From Flavobacterium praedii (lineage in GTDB: Bacteria; Bacteroidota; Bacteroidia; Flavobacteriales; Flavobacteriaceae): DNA of 64,000 bases. Of the stretch, positions 1-8,046 are shown piece after piece; within the stretch, counting starts at the first letter, position 1, and every line of letters starts with the position of its first letter. The stretch is taken from positions 634,001 through 698,000 of the forward strand of contig NZ_CP113948.1 in NCBI RefSeq assembly GCF_026810365.1, in the 5' to 3' direction. Below the pieces are notes generated by a model. That model did no database searches, was not told the origin of the DNA, and worked only from the letters and a program-made list of their open reading frames with translations. The position numbers and the translations under genes were made by a program.

Positions 1-456
1 AGAAATTAAAGTTGGAAACTTATTTTCTTTGTTTTTCAAAAGTTCTCGAAATAGCTCTTCAGAAAATTGTAATGATGGAGAGGGAGCTTTTTTTAAGCTT
101 TTGAATTTTTCGATGGCCGAACTCAATTCTTTGTTCGAAAAAGGTTTTAAAAGATATTCAATTCCATAATTTTTAAAAGCTTTTAGCAAATATTCATCAT
201 AAGCAGTGGTAAAAATAATTGGCGTTGTGATCGAAAATCGCTCGAATATTTCAAATGAAATCCCGTCTAACAACTGTATGTCGGATAAAATGAAATCCAA
301 AGGTTTATTTTCATTGGCCGCAAACCACTCCATGCCTTCTTTTACACTTTTAATTTCCGTCACAATTTCGAAGGAATCTTCGAGTTCGTTGAGCATTCTT
401 TTGATGCGAGTAACGGCTAACTTTTCGTCCTCAATGATGATGATTTTAAAATTCAT
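1..456 (-). CDS. LytTR-type response regulator (5' part only, cut by window edge)
   Basis: The first 152 codons of a response regulator are visible and the gene runs off the left edge. A receiver domain is clear: the acidic pair Asp10-Glu11, the phospho-acceptor Asp59 in LSDIQL, a Thr-Ala switch in FTTAYDEY and Lys104 in YLLKPF. The sequence then enters a linker that in this family leads to a LytTR DNA-binding domain. That domain lies outside the window, so its class is inferred from the partner. The ATG overlaps the 3' end of the sensor kinase gene by 11 bases, which implies translational coupling. It probably receives phosphate from that kinase. Confidence 0.88.
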   Translation of the reverse strand, partial: MNFKIIIIEDEKLAVTRIKRMLNELEDSFEIVTEIKSVKEGMEWFAANENKPLDFILSDIQLLDGISFEIFERFSITTPIIFTTAYDEYLLKAFKNYGIEYLLKPFSNKELSSAIEKFKSLKKAPSPSLQFSEELFRELLKNKENKFPTLIS

Positions 457-1459
457 TTTCCTTGATTTTTAATGGAATTTTCACTTCAAATAAGCTATCT
501 GTTTCTTGAATTAGGATCGATTTTTGGAGCAACAACTGACATCTTTTTTCAATATTGGCCAATCCAATTCCTAAACTATCGACTTCGATACTGTTTTTTT
601 TGTTTAATGAATTAGCGATTACAAAATAGGACTTATCGCTTGATAACGAAATAGTTATTTTCATATGCTCCACATTATTGTGTTTGACGATATTTTCTAA
701 AACCACTAAAGTACACAATGAAGGAATCGAAAAAGCACTGGCATCGGTTAGTGTTTGAGTCACCGTTATGGTAGTATCGAATCGAATTTTTAAAAGAAAT
801 AAATAGGAAGAAACAAAGTTAATTTCTTCTTCTAAGTCAATAATTGCTCGCTCTTGATTGGTCAAAACATACCGAAAAATATTGGATAAATGCTGAATGT
901 ACTGATCGCTTTTTTGAACATCGATATGAATTAATTCGGCCAAAACATTCAAACTATTAAAAAAGAAATGCGGTTGTAACTGAGCCGTTAAATTTTTTAA
1001 TTGCAACTGCAAGGTTTGGTTTTCTAAGTCTCGCACTTTGATTTTATACGTGGACTCGGCTGCCATTTTTCTTAAAAAAGAAACCACCCAAAAAGTAACT
1101 AGCACAATAATCGCATGACGTACTAGATCTATTCCAGCAATGACTGCAAAGGGTGGTTTGTTTAAAAAAATCTTGTTCCAAAATGGAATTCTAATCATTA
1201 TATTAATCCCAAATAAAATAAAATTTAGCACTGCAGTAAGCCAAACCCTTCTCCAAACCGTAACCTCCTTAGATTGTAACCAATTTTGGAAAAATAAATT
1301 ACAAAAAGTGATCAAAAAAGCTGTTGTAAACAATATCACTTTATCCAAAATCTCATAACTGCTGTGATGCGCAATTAAAATTAGCATAGGTGATAACGAC
1401 AAAAGAATGGCAATGGCCAAGGCAAGGAAAAAGAATGTTTTTGTATGGAATTTATACAT
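446..1459 (-). CDS. LytS/YehU-type sensor histidine kinase
   Basis: Membrane sensor kinase of about 337 residues. The N-terminal third holds four hydrophobic segments with no extracellular domain of note. A His_kinase-type domain follows, with the phosphorylated His in QPHFFFNSLN (about residue 164), an N-box ENIVKHN (about 255) and a G-box LGIGLANIEKR (about 297). An ATG nine codons further upstream (1486) lies inside a terminator-like hairpin (1471-1493), so I prefer the ATG at 1459, which gives MYKFHTKTFFF followed directly by the first membrane span. The gene overlaps the response regulator by 11 bases. The signal sensed is unknown. Confidence 0.88.
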   Translation of the reverse strand: MYKFHTKTFFFLALAIAILLSLSPMLILIAHHSSYEILDKVILFTTAFLITFCNLFFQNWLQSKEVTVWRRVWLTAVLNFILFGINIMIRIPFWNKIFLNKPPFAVIAGIDLVRHAIIVLVTFWVVSFLRKMAAESTYKIKVRDLENQTLQLQLKNLTAQLQPHFFFNSLNVLAELIHIDVQKSDQYIQHLSNIFRYVLTNQERAIIDLEEEINFVSSYLFLLKIRFDTTITVTQTLTDASAFSIPSLCTLVVLENIVKHNNVEHMKITISLSSDKSYFVIANSLNKKNSIEVDSLGIGLANIEKRCQLLLQKSILIQETDSLFEVKIPLKIKENEF

Positions 1460-1465
1460 AAAATA

Positions 1466-1493
1466 AAAATCTGCAAGACGTAACATCTTGCAG
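1466..1493 (-). terminator. intrinsic terminator after the esterase-like gene
   Basis: On the minus strand an 8-bp perfect stem (CTGCAAGA / TCTTGCAG, 7-nt loop) is followed by an ATTTTTATTTT tract. It sits just past the hydrolase stop and just before the kinase start, so it separates the two transcription units. Confidence 0.6.
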
Positions 1494-1505
1494 ATAAATT
1501 TAGGG

Positions 1506-2456
1506 TTATTTTAGTTTAGAATCAAAAAATGAAATGGCTTTGTTTAGATTGGCATCGGTACTAAATAAAGCACCACCGTGACCAGCTCCTTCAATCAATT
1601 CATAGCCTACTTTGCTCTCTCCCAAAATGGCCTTCAAATCATTGTAGAAATTGAAACTTTGAGTATATGGAATTAAAGGATCTACACTTCCGGCTTGAAT
1701 CCAAAAGGGAGGATCATTTGCATCAATATATTTACTAGGATTGGCTTTGTTTACCAGTGCAATATTCTCTGGATTATTTGCATCAGCAATTCCTAGATAT
1801 TGAGATTCATTGGCAACATTGTAGGTTGTAGGGAAACCTAAAGCTAAGGCTTCTGGTACCATACTAGCAAAATTAATTGGACCAAACCAATCTATAGTTG
1901 CTTGTACTGTTGAAGAAGTCGTTAAATAAGTTCCTTGAGTACCTTCTAAAAACGTATCTCCGCCAGAGGTTCCAATGATTGCCGAAAGATTTCCCCCAGC
2001 TGATGACCCCCAAGATCCAATTTTATTTGGATTGATTTTGTAAGTGGTTGCATTGGCTCTAACAAATCGAATCGCCGCCTTACAATCATGAACTGCTGCT
2101 GGGAAAACCGCTTCGCCACTCAATCTATAATTAACGGATATTGCAACGTACCCATTTGATACTAATTTCGCAGCGTTTGCAGATTCCATTCCTTTATCTC
2201 CTGCTTTAAAAGCGCCACCATGTATTAGCACTACTGCGGGAAATGGCCCCACACCTGCAGGTACATAAATATCTATCTTTTGTGCACTTGATGTGGTTGC
2301 GTAAGCTACATCTTTAAAGGTTTGCGCATCGGTAGTTGCAGGAGGAGTTGTTGTAGTGGTATCGGTATTGGTACTTTTATCCTCATTTGAACATGAGAAT
2401 AATGAAAAACCAGCTAATACTACCAAAAACATAAATTTTGCTTTCTTGATCATCAT
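1506..2456 (-). CDS. alpha/beta-hydrolase lipoprotein (BD-FAE / carboxylesterase-like)
   Basis: Predicted lipoprotein esterase of 316 residues. A signal peptide ends in the lipobox LFSC (Cys22), followed by a Thr-rich linker. The hydrolase core shows the oxyanion-hole motif HGGAF at 79-83, the nucleophile elbow GSSAG at 150-154 (Ser152), a likely catalytic Asp259 in SVDPLIP and His293 in GAGHGG. This is the layout of the hormone-sensitive-lipase/BD-FAE group, which cleaves acyl esters and often deacylates plant polysaccharides. No carbohydrate genes adjoin it, so the substrate is open. A TACTTTTG box (2484-2491, minus strand) lies 28 bp upstream and may be its -7 element. Confidence 0.85.
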   Translation of the reverse strand: MMIKKAKFMFLVVLAGFSLFSCSNEDKSTNTDTTTTTPPATTDAQTFKDVAYATTSSAQKIDIYVPAGVGPFPAVVLIHGGAFKAGDKGMESANAAKLVSNGYVAISVNYRLSGEAVFPAAVHDCKAAIRFVRANATTYKINPNKIGSWGSSAGGNLSAIIGTSGGDTFLEGTQGTYLTTSSTVQATIDWFGPINFASMVPEALALGFPTTYNVANESQYLGIADANNPENIALVNKANPSKYIDANDPPFWIQAGSVDPLIPYTQSFNFYNDLKAILGESKVGYELIEGAGHGGALFSTDANLNKAISFFDSKLK

Positions 2457-2566
2457 TTTAAAATTTTGTTGTTACTAATGACGCAAAAGTAAAAGCTATT
2501 TGAAGTGGCTTTTGATCTATCTTTATGAAGCCGAATTATAGCCATTAAAGCAGAAATAGTTGCTTT

Positions 2567-3688
2567 TTAAATGCTTTTTAATCCTTCAATCAATAAATCA
2601 ATATCTTCTTTGGTGTTAAAATGGCTTAATGAAATTCGTAAACTTGGTTTTTTCAGATCTTCTTGGGTGAGCATTTCAGCCAAAACATGTGAAGGTCTAA
2701 TACTTCCAGATTGACAGGCACTGCCTCTTGAAACAGCAATTCCTTTCATATCTAAACTGAATACGATCATCGAAGTTTTATCGGCTGTAAAGGGTAACGT
2801 CACATTGACAATGTTATAAAAAGTGTTTTCACCATTAAATTTTGAATCTGGAAAATCAGCTTTTAAGCGTTCCTTTAAGTATGTTTTTAAATCGGATATA
2901 TAATTTCTGTCTTGGTCTAAATTGGTATAGGAAAGCGCTAATGCTTTTGCCATTCCTGCAATTTGATGCAAGGCTTCGGTTCCTGGTCGTTGTCCTTTTT
3001 CTTGCTCACCACCAAAAAACAAAGGTTGCAATCCTGAATTTTTTCGAACAAAAGCAAAACCAACTCCCTTTGGACCATGAAATTTATGTGCACTCGCCAC
3101 TATAAAATCTATAGGTGTTTGTTGCAAATTAATTTCTGTTTTTCCAATAGATTGTACCGTATCCGAATGAAATAGTACATCATGTTCTTTGCAAATCTGG
3201 CTCACTCTGCCCAAATCCAAAATAGTTCCTGTCTCATTGTTAACATGCATTAAGGAAACCAAAGTCTTTTTTTCTTCCGATAATAATTCAACCAAATGTG
3301 TTAAATCTACTTCACCATCGGATTTTATATTTACAAAATCTATCTGAATTCCGTATTCATTTTGTAATGCCATAGCAGTATGTAAAACCGCGTGATGTTC
3401 TATTTTACTGGTAATAATACGTGCTACTTTCAAATCTTTTACAGCAGATCGAAGAATCCAATTGTTGGCTTCAGTACCACAAGAGGTGAAAATGATTTCA
3501 GCAGCTGTTGCGTTTAATTGCTTGGCAATTGATTTTCTGGAAAGTTCTAAGATACTTTTGGCATTGCGACCTAAACTGTGAGTAGAGGAAGGATTTCCAT
3601 AATCTTCGGTCAATATTTTGGTCATTTCTACGATTACTTCTGGATAAAGTGGAGTAGTAGATGCATTATCGAGATATACTTTTTTCAT
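2567..3688 (-). CDS. cysteine desulfurase, NifS/IscS class (group I)
   Basis: PLP enzyme that converts cysteine to alanine and delivers sulfur for Fe-S clusters or thio-modified tRNA. The 373 residues show the substrate-proximal His in EHHAVL (about 98), the PLP lysine in SAHKFHGPKG (Lys202) and the mobile active-site Cys325 in SRGSACQSGS, all in the expected order. It starts five bases after the stop of the EamA transporter on the same strand, so the two are probably co-transcribed. No iscU, sufE or tRNA-thiolation gene is next to it, so I cannot say which sulfur pathway it serves. Confidence 0.92.
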   Translation of the reverse strand: MKKVYLDNASTTPLYPEVIVEMTKILTEDYGNPSSTHSLGRNAKSILELSRKSIAKQLNATAAEIIFTSCGTEANNWILRSAVKDLKVARIITSKIEHHAVLHTAMALQNEYGIQIDFVNIKSDGEVDLTHLVELLSEEKKTLVSLMHVNNETGTILDLGRVSQICKEHDVLFHSDTVQSIGKTEINLQQTPIDFIVASAHKFHGPKGVGFAFVRKNSGLQPLFFGGEQEKGQRPGTEALHQIAGMAKALALSYTNLDQDRNYISDLKTYLKERLKADFPDSKFNGENTFYNIVNVTLPFTADKTSMIVFSLDMKGIAVSRGSACQSGSIRPSHVLAEMLTQEDLKKPSLRISLSHFNTKEDIDLLIEGLKSI

Positions 3689-3693
3689 TTTAT

Positions 3694-4617
3694 TTAAATA
3701 GATTTTGAACCCTCAATAATTATATTAGGTTTATTGTTTTGGCTAAAAAATATTTTTTTGTTAAAAACAATAATGGAGACCAAAATTAAGGAATAAGAAA
3801 CTATTTGTACTAAAGTTACTTGCTCTTTAAAATAAAAAACAGCCAATCCAAAATTGATGATAGGATTAATATACATTAGAATCCCCACTGTTGATGAGTT
3901 GAGTCCTTTTAAAGCATACAAATTAAGAAAAAGAGGTATTATAGTAAAAAAGAGTACGATACAAAATAGGCATAGATAAAACAAAGGTTCTACTGGAATT
4001 GTGCCACTGTATTTTGGGTAAAAAGGTACTATTAAGAAAGCTATAAATAGCAGTTGTATGTTCAAAACCAAAAACTTATCAATCTCACTGTTTTTGCGTT
4101 GACTGACTAAATACAAAGCATAAGTAGAAGCCACAACCAAGCTATAGAAAATATCCTGAAAATGATTAATTGACAAGAAAATACAAGCAACTACACTTAT
4201 AGAAACCGCTAGCCATTGCCAATTACTTAATTTTTCATTTAGTAAAAAGAATGCAAAAACAGTTGTTAAAATAGGACATATCAAGTAAGCCAAAGAACCT
4301 GCTTTTACACTGATATGATTGACCACATAGATGAAAATAAACCAATTAGAAGCTAATATAATACTTCCGACCAAAGTTAACACAATAATACTACGCTTTC
4401 TTTTGGTAGTCATGGAACAAAAATCATCCCAGTTTTTGCGAATTTTGGCTTTTCTAAAAGTAAGGTTTATTGCAGTCATTGTTAGTGCACTGAAAAATAC
4501 TCTATAAAACAAGATGTCCAATGAAGGGTAATTTGAAATCGGTTTTAGTGCCAAACTAAAAAAGCCCCAGATGAAAAAGGCTGAAAAAGCAGCAAGATAA
4601 TAGTAATATTTTTTCAT
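3694..4617 (-). CDS. EamA/DMT-family transporter (RarD-like)
   Basis: Integral membrane protein of 307 residues with about ten hydrophobic segments arranged as two EamA halves, the usual size for drug/metabolite-transporter exporters. The opening segment (AAFSAFFIWGFFSLALKPI) and the motif ISNYPSLDILFYRVFFS resemble RarD-type members. The substrate cannot be read from sequence; metabolite efflux is the family expectation. It lies first in a probable two-gene operon with the cysteine desulfurase. A CAAAGATA sequence at 4637-4644 reads TATCTTTG on the minus strand and could be the -7 box, though I see no well-placed -33 element. Confidence 0.82.
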   Translation of the reverse strand: MKKYYYYLAAFSAFFIWGFFSLALKPISNYPSLDILFYRVFFSALTMTAINLTFRKAKIRKNWDDFCSMTTKRKRSIIVLTLVGSIILASNWFIFIYVVNHISVKAGSLAYLICPILTTVFAFFLLNEKLSNWQWLAVSISVVACIFLSINHFQDIFYSLVVASTYALYLVSQRKNSEIDKFLVLNIQLLFIAFLIVPFYPKYSGTIPVEPLFYLCLFCIVLFFTIIPLFLNLYALKGLNSSTVGILMYINPIINFGLAVFYFKEQVTLVQIVSYSLILVSIIVFNKKIFFSQNNKPNIIIEGSKSI

Positions 4618-4918
4618 GTAATAATTTTATTCGATGCAAAGATAATGATTTCTATAGTGAATCAGTTTCCAAAATGAAGTGGTTAAGATTCCAATTTAAA
4701 AGCGTCTTAAGACTCAGAATTTAACATAGTAAAAAAGACATAATTCGGATTTTGCATCAAACTTCTTAATGAATCTGGATTATTATAGACTTGGTATTGA
4801 ATACAAATTTAGGTATAGTAGATTTCTAATGCGGAATCTGGGTTAAATGTTTCCTTTTTTTGTTTGTAAAGTTTAGGAAACAAATTAAAAATTCTATTTT
4901 TGTTGAAAATATAAAAGA

Positions 4919-5875
4919 ATGAAACGATTTTTAGGGATTTGGTTTTGTGTAATTGCTTTGTCGGGCTGCGATGATGGAGATTTAAATGTAGATACAATTG
5001 ATTTTACAGCAGTAACCGCCAAAAGCTGTACAGACAATAATCTTATATTTAAGCTCAAAGAAAACGAAGCTTTGATTCTGAATTTACCCACTACTGTTTT
5101 TACCACTACACCGACACCTGTTGGAAGTCCATTGGAACTAAAAATTAATTCGGAGAATAAAGTAGTCTATAATTTTTATAATGGAAATGTTGCAGAAGGT
5201 AATGTATGTGATTTGATACCTCCAGCCAGCCCAAGTGTGAATAAACAATTAACTGCCTCAGAGGGAACCATTCAAATTACAACTACGACTATTAAAACAG
5301 TTGACGAAAAAAACAATAGTACTCGAATTTCAGGTTATAATCACAATATTATTTTCAAGAATATAAAATTTATAAAATCAGATGGCACATTTCAGTTGTA
5401 TGAGACGCTTGCTTTTGGAGATTATTATAAAGCATTAGATCCAAAAATACCGTTCAATTTTATAAGTACAGGATTAAAAATATGTTCAGATAAAAATGAC
5501 GTTTACAAATTCAATGAGAGCGAATCATTAGTATTAGCGATTGATCCAACCTTAATAGTCAATGAAGTAACTCCTATTGGTTCTCCTAGAATTGGAACAA
5601 TTGGACTTGTCAATAATAAGTTGACCTATAGTTTATTTAATGGACTTGTACCAACTGAATATTTTTGTGCAACAACAACGCCATTATTGCCAACCATTAA
5701 TCAAACATGGCTCGGAAAAGCTGGAGGAACAATTGAAGTTACTACTACAACTAATGGACCAAAAAGTTTTGTACATACTATTGTTTTCAAAAATGTAACA
5801 CTCGAAAAAGCGGGTAGTAATTTTCAACTGGGAGACAGTTACTCGTTTGGTGAGTTGCAAACATTTGTGCCGTAA
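4919..5875 (+). CDS. lipoprotein with two copies of a ~125-residue beta-rich domain
   Basis: Family not recognised. A lipoprotein signal ends at SGC (Cys17). The mature part consists of two similar modules, about residues 36-168 and 188-311. Both begin near a Cys, contain 'VGSP' or 'IGSP', a Y-F-NG pattern, a run of Thr before 'NHNIIFKN' or 'VHTIVFKN', and end in FQL...FG. Each has a Cys pair spaced 60-61 residues (37/97 and 189/250), which suggests one disulfide per module. The likely location is the periplasm or outer surface. The flanking hairpin at 5895-5924 ends the transcript. No neighbour hints at a function. Confidence 0.8.
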   Translation: MKRFLGIWFCVIALSGCDDGDLNVDTIDFTAVTAKSCTDNNLIFKLKENEALILNLPTTVFTTTPTPVGSPLELKINSENKVVYNFYNGNVAEGNVCDLIPPASPSVNKQLTASEGTIQITTTTIKTVDEKNNSTRISGYNHNIIFKNIKFIKSDGTFQLYETLAFGDYYKALDPKIPFNFISTGLKICSDKNDVYKFNESESLVLAIDPTLIVNEVTPIGSPRIGTIGLVNNKLTYSLFNGLVPTEYFCATTTPLLPTINQTWLGKAGGTIEVTTTTNGPKSFVHTIVFKNVTLEKAGSNFQLGDSYSFGELQTFVP

Positions 5876-5894
5876 AAGAGTTTAATATATAAAA

Positions 5895-5924
5895 AAAACG
5901 TCAATGCTTTTGTATTGACGTTTT
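5895..5924. terminator. bidirectional intrinsic terminator
   Basis: An 11-bp stem (AAAACGTCAAT / ATTGACGTTTT) is flanked by A-rich and T-rich runs. It lies between the convergent lipoprotein and Smr genes and can serve both strands. Confidence 0.8.
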
Positions 5925-5971
5925 TTTTATGATAAAATAGTTGAAAATTATACAAATGGAATTGATAGTAC

Positions 5972-6520
5972 TTATTTATTCTGTTTGAAATAAACTTCAG
6001 TTGCACCAGCACCATATTTTTGATAATTCGCATCCTGAAAAATGATGTTGTCATATCGACCAAAAAGAAAATCCAATTCTGCTTTCAATATCCCTTCACC
6101 AACTCCATGAATGAAAACAATTTTTGGAATTCTATTACGGATTGCAAATTCAATGTGGCGTTTGGCAGTGTCAGATTGCAAAGTCAAGATGTCATAATTT
6201 GACATGCCGCGTTTATTAGGAACCAATTTTTCGATATGTAAATCAAATTCTGGAACTGGTAATTCGTTTTTGTCTTTCTTCTCTTTTACAAAACTTCGTG
6301 GTTTCGGAATCTCTTTTTCTTTTTTGATTTCGTTGATGTTGATGCCTTTTATACCATCCATCAAATTTCCGGAATCAGCTATTTTGATAAGTTCGTTGGC
6401 TGCAAAATTCATCACAAAACCATCAACGGTTTCAACAGTTATTACATTGTCTTTGACCTTTAAAACTACCCCATCTACCGCTTCATCCAGCACCGAAACT
6501 TTATCTCCTTTATTGAACAT
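5972..6520 (-). CDS. Smr-domain protein with N-terminal DUF2027-like region
   Basis: Protein of 182 residues. The N-terminus (MFNKGDKVSVLDEAVDG) looks like a small beta-barrel of the kind in Bacteroidota DUF2027 proteins, followed by a charged Lys/Glu linker (about 60-88). The C-terminal part is an Smr domain with DLH at 93-95 and the signature HGVGEG at 138-143. Smr domains bind or cut nucleic acids in mismatch repair, MutS2 and ribosome rescue; here the exact role is unknown. The gene starts inside the last codons of the small membrane protein (11-base overlap), so the two are translationally coupled. Confidence 0.85.
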   Translation of the reverse strand: MFNKGDKVSVLDEAVDGVVLKVKDNVITVETVDGFVMNFAANELIKIADSGNLMDGIKGININEIKKEKEIPKPRSFVKEKKDKNELPVPEFDLHIEKLVPNKRGMSNYDILTLQSDTAKRHIEFAIRNRIPKIVFIHGVGEGILKAELDFLFGRYDNIIFQDANYQKYGAGATEVYFKQNK

Positions 6521-6695
6521 CGTTTTCTCCTTTATCTTCGTTTTTACTAGGTGTTTTGCTACTCAATCGCATCATTCCCATCATGAATACAACAATGGCA
6601 ATCACCATTACATAAATATTTTTTTCGGCACTTGCCTGCTCATAAAATGCCAAACCTATTGCCAAAAACAGTATTAGAATTACAATTTTTTTCAT
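6510..6695 (-). CDS. small two-span membrane protein coupled to the Smr gene
   Basis: A 61-residue protein with two hydrophobic helices (about 2-16 and 25-40) and a charged C-terminal tail rich in Lys, Glu and Asp. I start it at the ATG at 6695 (MKKIVILILFLAIGL). A TTG seven codons upstream lies inside CAAAAATA (6714-6721), which reads TATTTTTG, a -7 promoter box, on the minus strand and so is unlikely to be translated. The stop overlaps the Smr-protein start by 11 bases. No family is recognised. Confidence 0.65.
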   Translation of the reverse strand: MKKIVILILFLAIGLAFYEQASAEKNIYVMVIAIVVFMMGMMRLSSKTPSKNEDKGENDVQ

Positions 6696-6885
6696 TATTT
6701 TCTTTTCAGATTTCAAAAATACTAAACTTTTTGGCTTTTTACGGTATTATTGGCTTTAACAAAAGGCTGAATCGGAAAATAATAATTATCGGATTGATAG
6801 TAAAGGAAATAGTGAAATCTGATTATAAAAAGTATAGGTTGTTTTTTTATTGAAATATAACTCTTTTTTAACTTTTAGTAATTTA

Positions 6886-6914
6886 TTTGGCATAGTTATT
6901 GTTCATTATTTTTG
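6886..6914 (+). promoter_or_regulatory. Bacteroidota housekeeping promoter of the microprotein gene
   Basis: TTTG at 6886-6889, a 17-bp spacer, then TATTTTTG (matching TAnnTTTG) at 6907-6914. The start of transcription would fall near 6921, leaving a leader of about 50 nt before the ATG at 6970. Confidence 0.6.
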
Positions 6915-6969
6915 AATAAAAAAGAATATTCTGAATAATCAGATAGGTATAAATTAAAAGATAGTTAAA

Positions 6970-7065
6970 ATGAATTTTTTAGTAGAGTTAGGTATTGTGT
7001 TAGTGGTTTTAATACTAGTTTTATTTGTTTCTTTTTCTATTAGAAGAAATGAAGAGTTGGAATAA
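6970..7065 (+). CDS. 31-residue single-span membrane microprotein
   Basis: A short open reading frame codes for MNFLVELGIVLVVLILVLFV followed by SFSIRRNEELE. That is one 19-residue hydrophobic helix, then a positive Arg-Arg stop-transfer and an acidic tail, as in other bacterial membrane microproteins. It is bracketed by a good promoter (6886-6914) and an intrinsic terminator (7084-7124), so it forms a complete monocistronic gene of about 200 nt. No homologue is recognised. Such peptides often modulate larger membrane complexes, but nothing here says which one. Confidence 0.6.
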   Translation: MNFLVELGIVLVVLILVLFVSFSIRRNEELE

Positions 7066-7083
7066 TAAAATCGTTAGAAGTTT

Positions 7084-7124
7084 AAAAACCTCATTAAGTA
7101 TTTTACTCTTATGAGGTTTTTTTT
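7084..7124 (+). terminator. intrinsic terminator after the microprotein gene
   Basis: The stem AAAAACCTCAT / ATGAGGTTTTT, with a loop of about 16 nt, is followed by a T-run. It ends 59 bases after the microprotein stop. Confidence 0.8.
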
Positions 7125-7260
7125 ATGACCAAAAATGAAATTCTTTTTTATATTAGGTGTAGTTTCTTTTATCAATTACATGAAAAAGCGGTCAATCTTT
7201 AGTTATCGACTTATTTACTTAATAAACAGTTAAGGGTTAAATGTTAATGTGCGCAAATTC

Positions 7261-7274
7261 CCCTCTCGAGAGGG
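7261..7274. repeat. perfect 14-bp palindrome in an intergenic phrase
   Basis: CCCTCTCGAGAGGG is a perfect palindrome within a longer GC-richer phrase (AATTCCCCTC...GATAGGAGGTG). I recall similar phrases as dispersed intergenic sequence in Flavobacteria. No gene is seen from 7126 to the creD remnant at 7412. Confidence 0.4.
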
Positions 7275-7411
7275 ATAGGAGGTGTGTTTTTGTTTTAAAA
7301 TCAAATATTTCATTTTCTTCTCGCTATGTTAAAGCATTTAGAGTTTTAAAAAAGTACGATAAAGCTTTAGTGGACTAGTTTTTATGTTTTTGTTTGTGTA
7401 AGAAACTCGAT

Positions 7412-7671
7412 TTATTTATTCCAATCAATTTTACGGTAGAAATACATGACAGCTGCAAGAATATCAAATAAACCTACGCTTCCCACCATTAAAGCATAGT
7501 TTTCTAATTGAATTTTTATAAAGATGAATGCGTATAATTATGTTAAAAAATCAGGGATAAACTTCGGTAGTTTTCGCCTTTTAATATAGAAACTGAATAG
7601 AGCGAAATCAAAATCATAATTGCCAATGCTGCAATAAAGTAGGCTTTCATAAAACTAATGTGTTCTGTAAT
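7412..7671 (-). pseudogene. creD: decayed 3' remnant of creD (inner membrane protein)
   Basis: Read on the minus strand, this stretch encodes pieces of the CreD C-terminus: ITEHISFMKAYFIAALAIM, ILISLYSVSIL, then after a frame break LYAFIFI, QLENYALMVGSVGLFDILAA and VMYFYRKIDWNK before a stop. The order matches the final membrane segments of CreD. An in-frame TAG stands directly upstream (7672-7674), the reading frame is broken near 7560, and the first 350 or so residues of a normal CreD of about 450 are absent. It follows the winged-helix regulator on the same strand, the usual place of creD in related genomes, as I recall them. It is a degraded copy with no likely product. Confidence 0.7.
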
Positions 7672-7746
7672 CTAAATTTTAATTTACATTAGTTTTTTAC
7701 TTTTGTAAAGTACTTTGAAATTTAAAGTTAAAAACTAAAAAATAGA

Positions 7747-8043
7747 TTATCCTTTATGAATTAATCTTTCAAGTGCAGCACTATGATCTTGAAAGGCTTT
7801 GCGACCATCTTTGGTTACTCTGTAACTTGTATTCGGTTTTTTTTCAATGAATTTTTTTTCAATTGTAATGTAATTTTCTAATTCTAAAGATTTGGTGTGA
7901 CTGGCTAGATTGCCATCAGTTACCCCTAACAATTCTTTCAATGTACTAAAGTCAGCCGATTCATGGACCATCAAAACCGACATGATTCCAAGTCGTATGC
8001 GGTGGTCAAATGCTTTGTTTAAATTTTGAATAATAGTTTTCAA
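7747..8043 (-). CDS. winged-helix transcriptional regulator (HTH_27 / MarR-ArsR-like), TTG start
   Basis: A 98-residue one-domain DNA-binding protein. FDHRIRLGIMSVLM begins the helical part, VTDGNLASHTKSLE is the recognition region and EKKFIEKKPNTSYRVT is the beta-wing. The family typically controls an adjacent membrane-protein operon such as creD. The start is TTG, three bases after the stop of the YiiX gene; an in-frame stop just upstream excludes a longer form, and the next Met would cut into the domain. Its presumed target gene, creD, survives here only as a remnant, so the regulator may now be without a regulatory partner or may act on its own operon. Confidence 0.82.
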   Translation of the reverse strand: MKTIIQNLNKAFDHRIRLGIMSVLMVHESADFSTLKELLGVTDGNLASHTKSLELENYITIEKKFIEKKPNTSYRVTKDGRKAFQDHSAALERLIHKG

Positions 8044-8046
8044 ATC

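Noticed and set aside
206..472. 88-codon plus-strand frame at the left edge
   Set aside because: It is antisense to the response-regulator gene, whose receiver motifs are all present on the minus strand.
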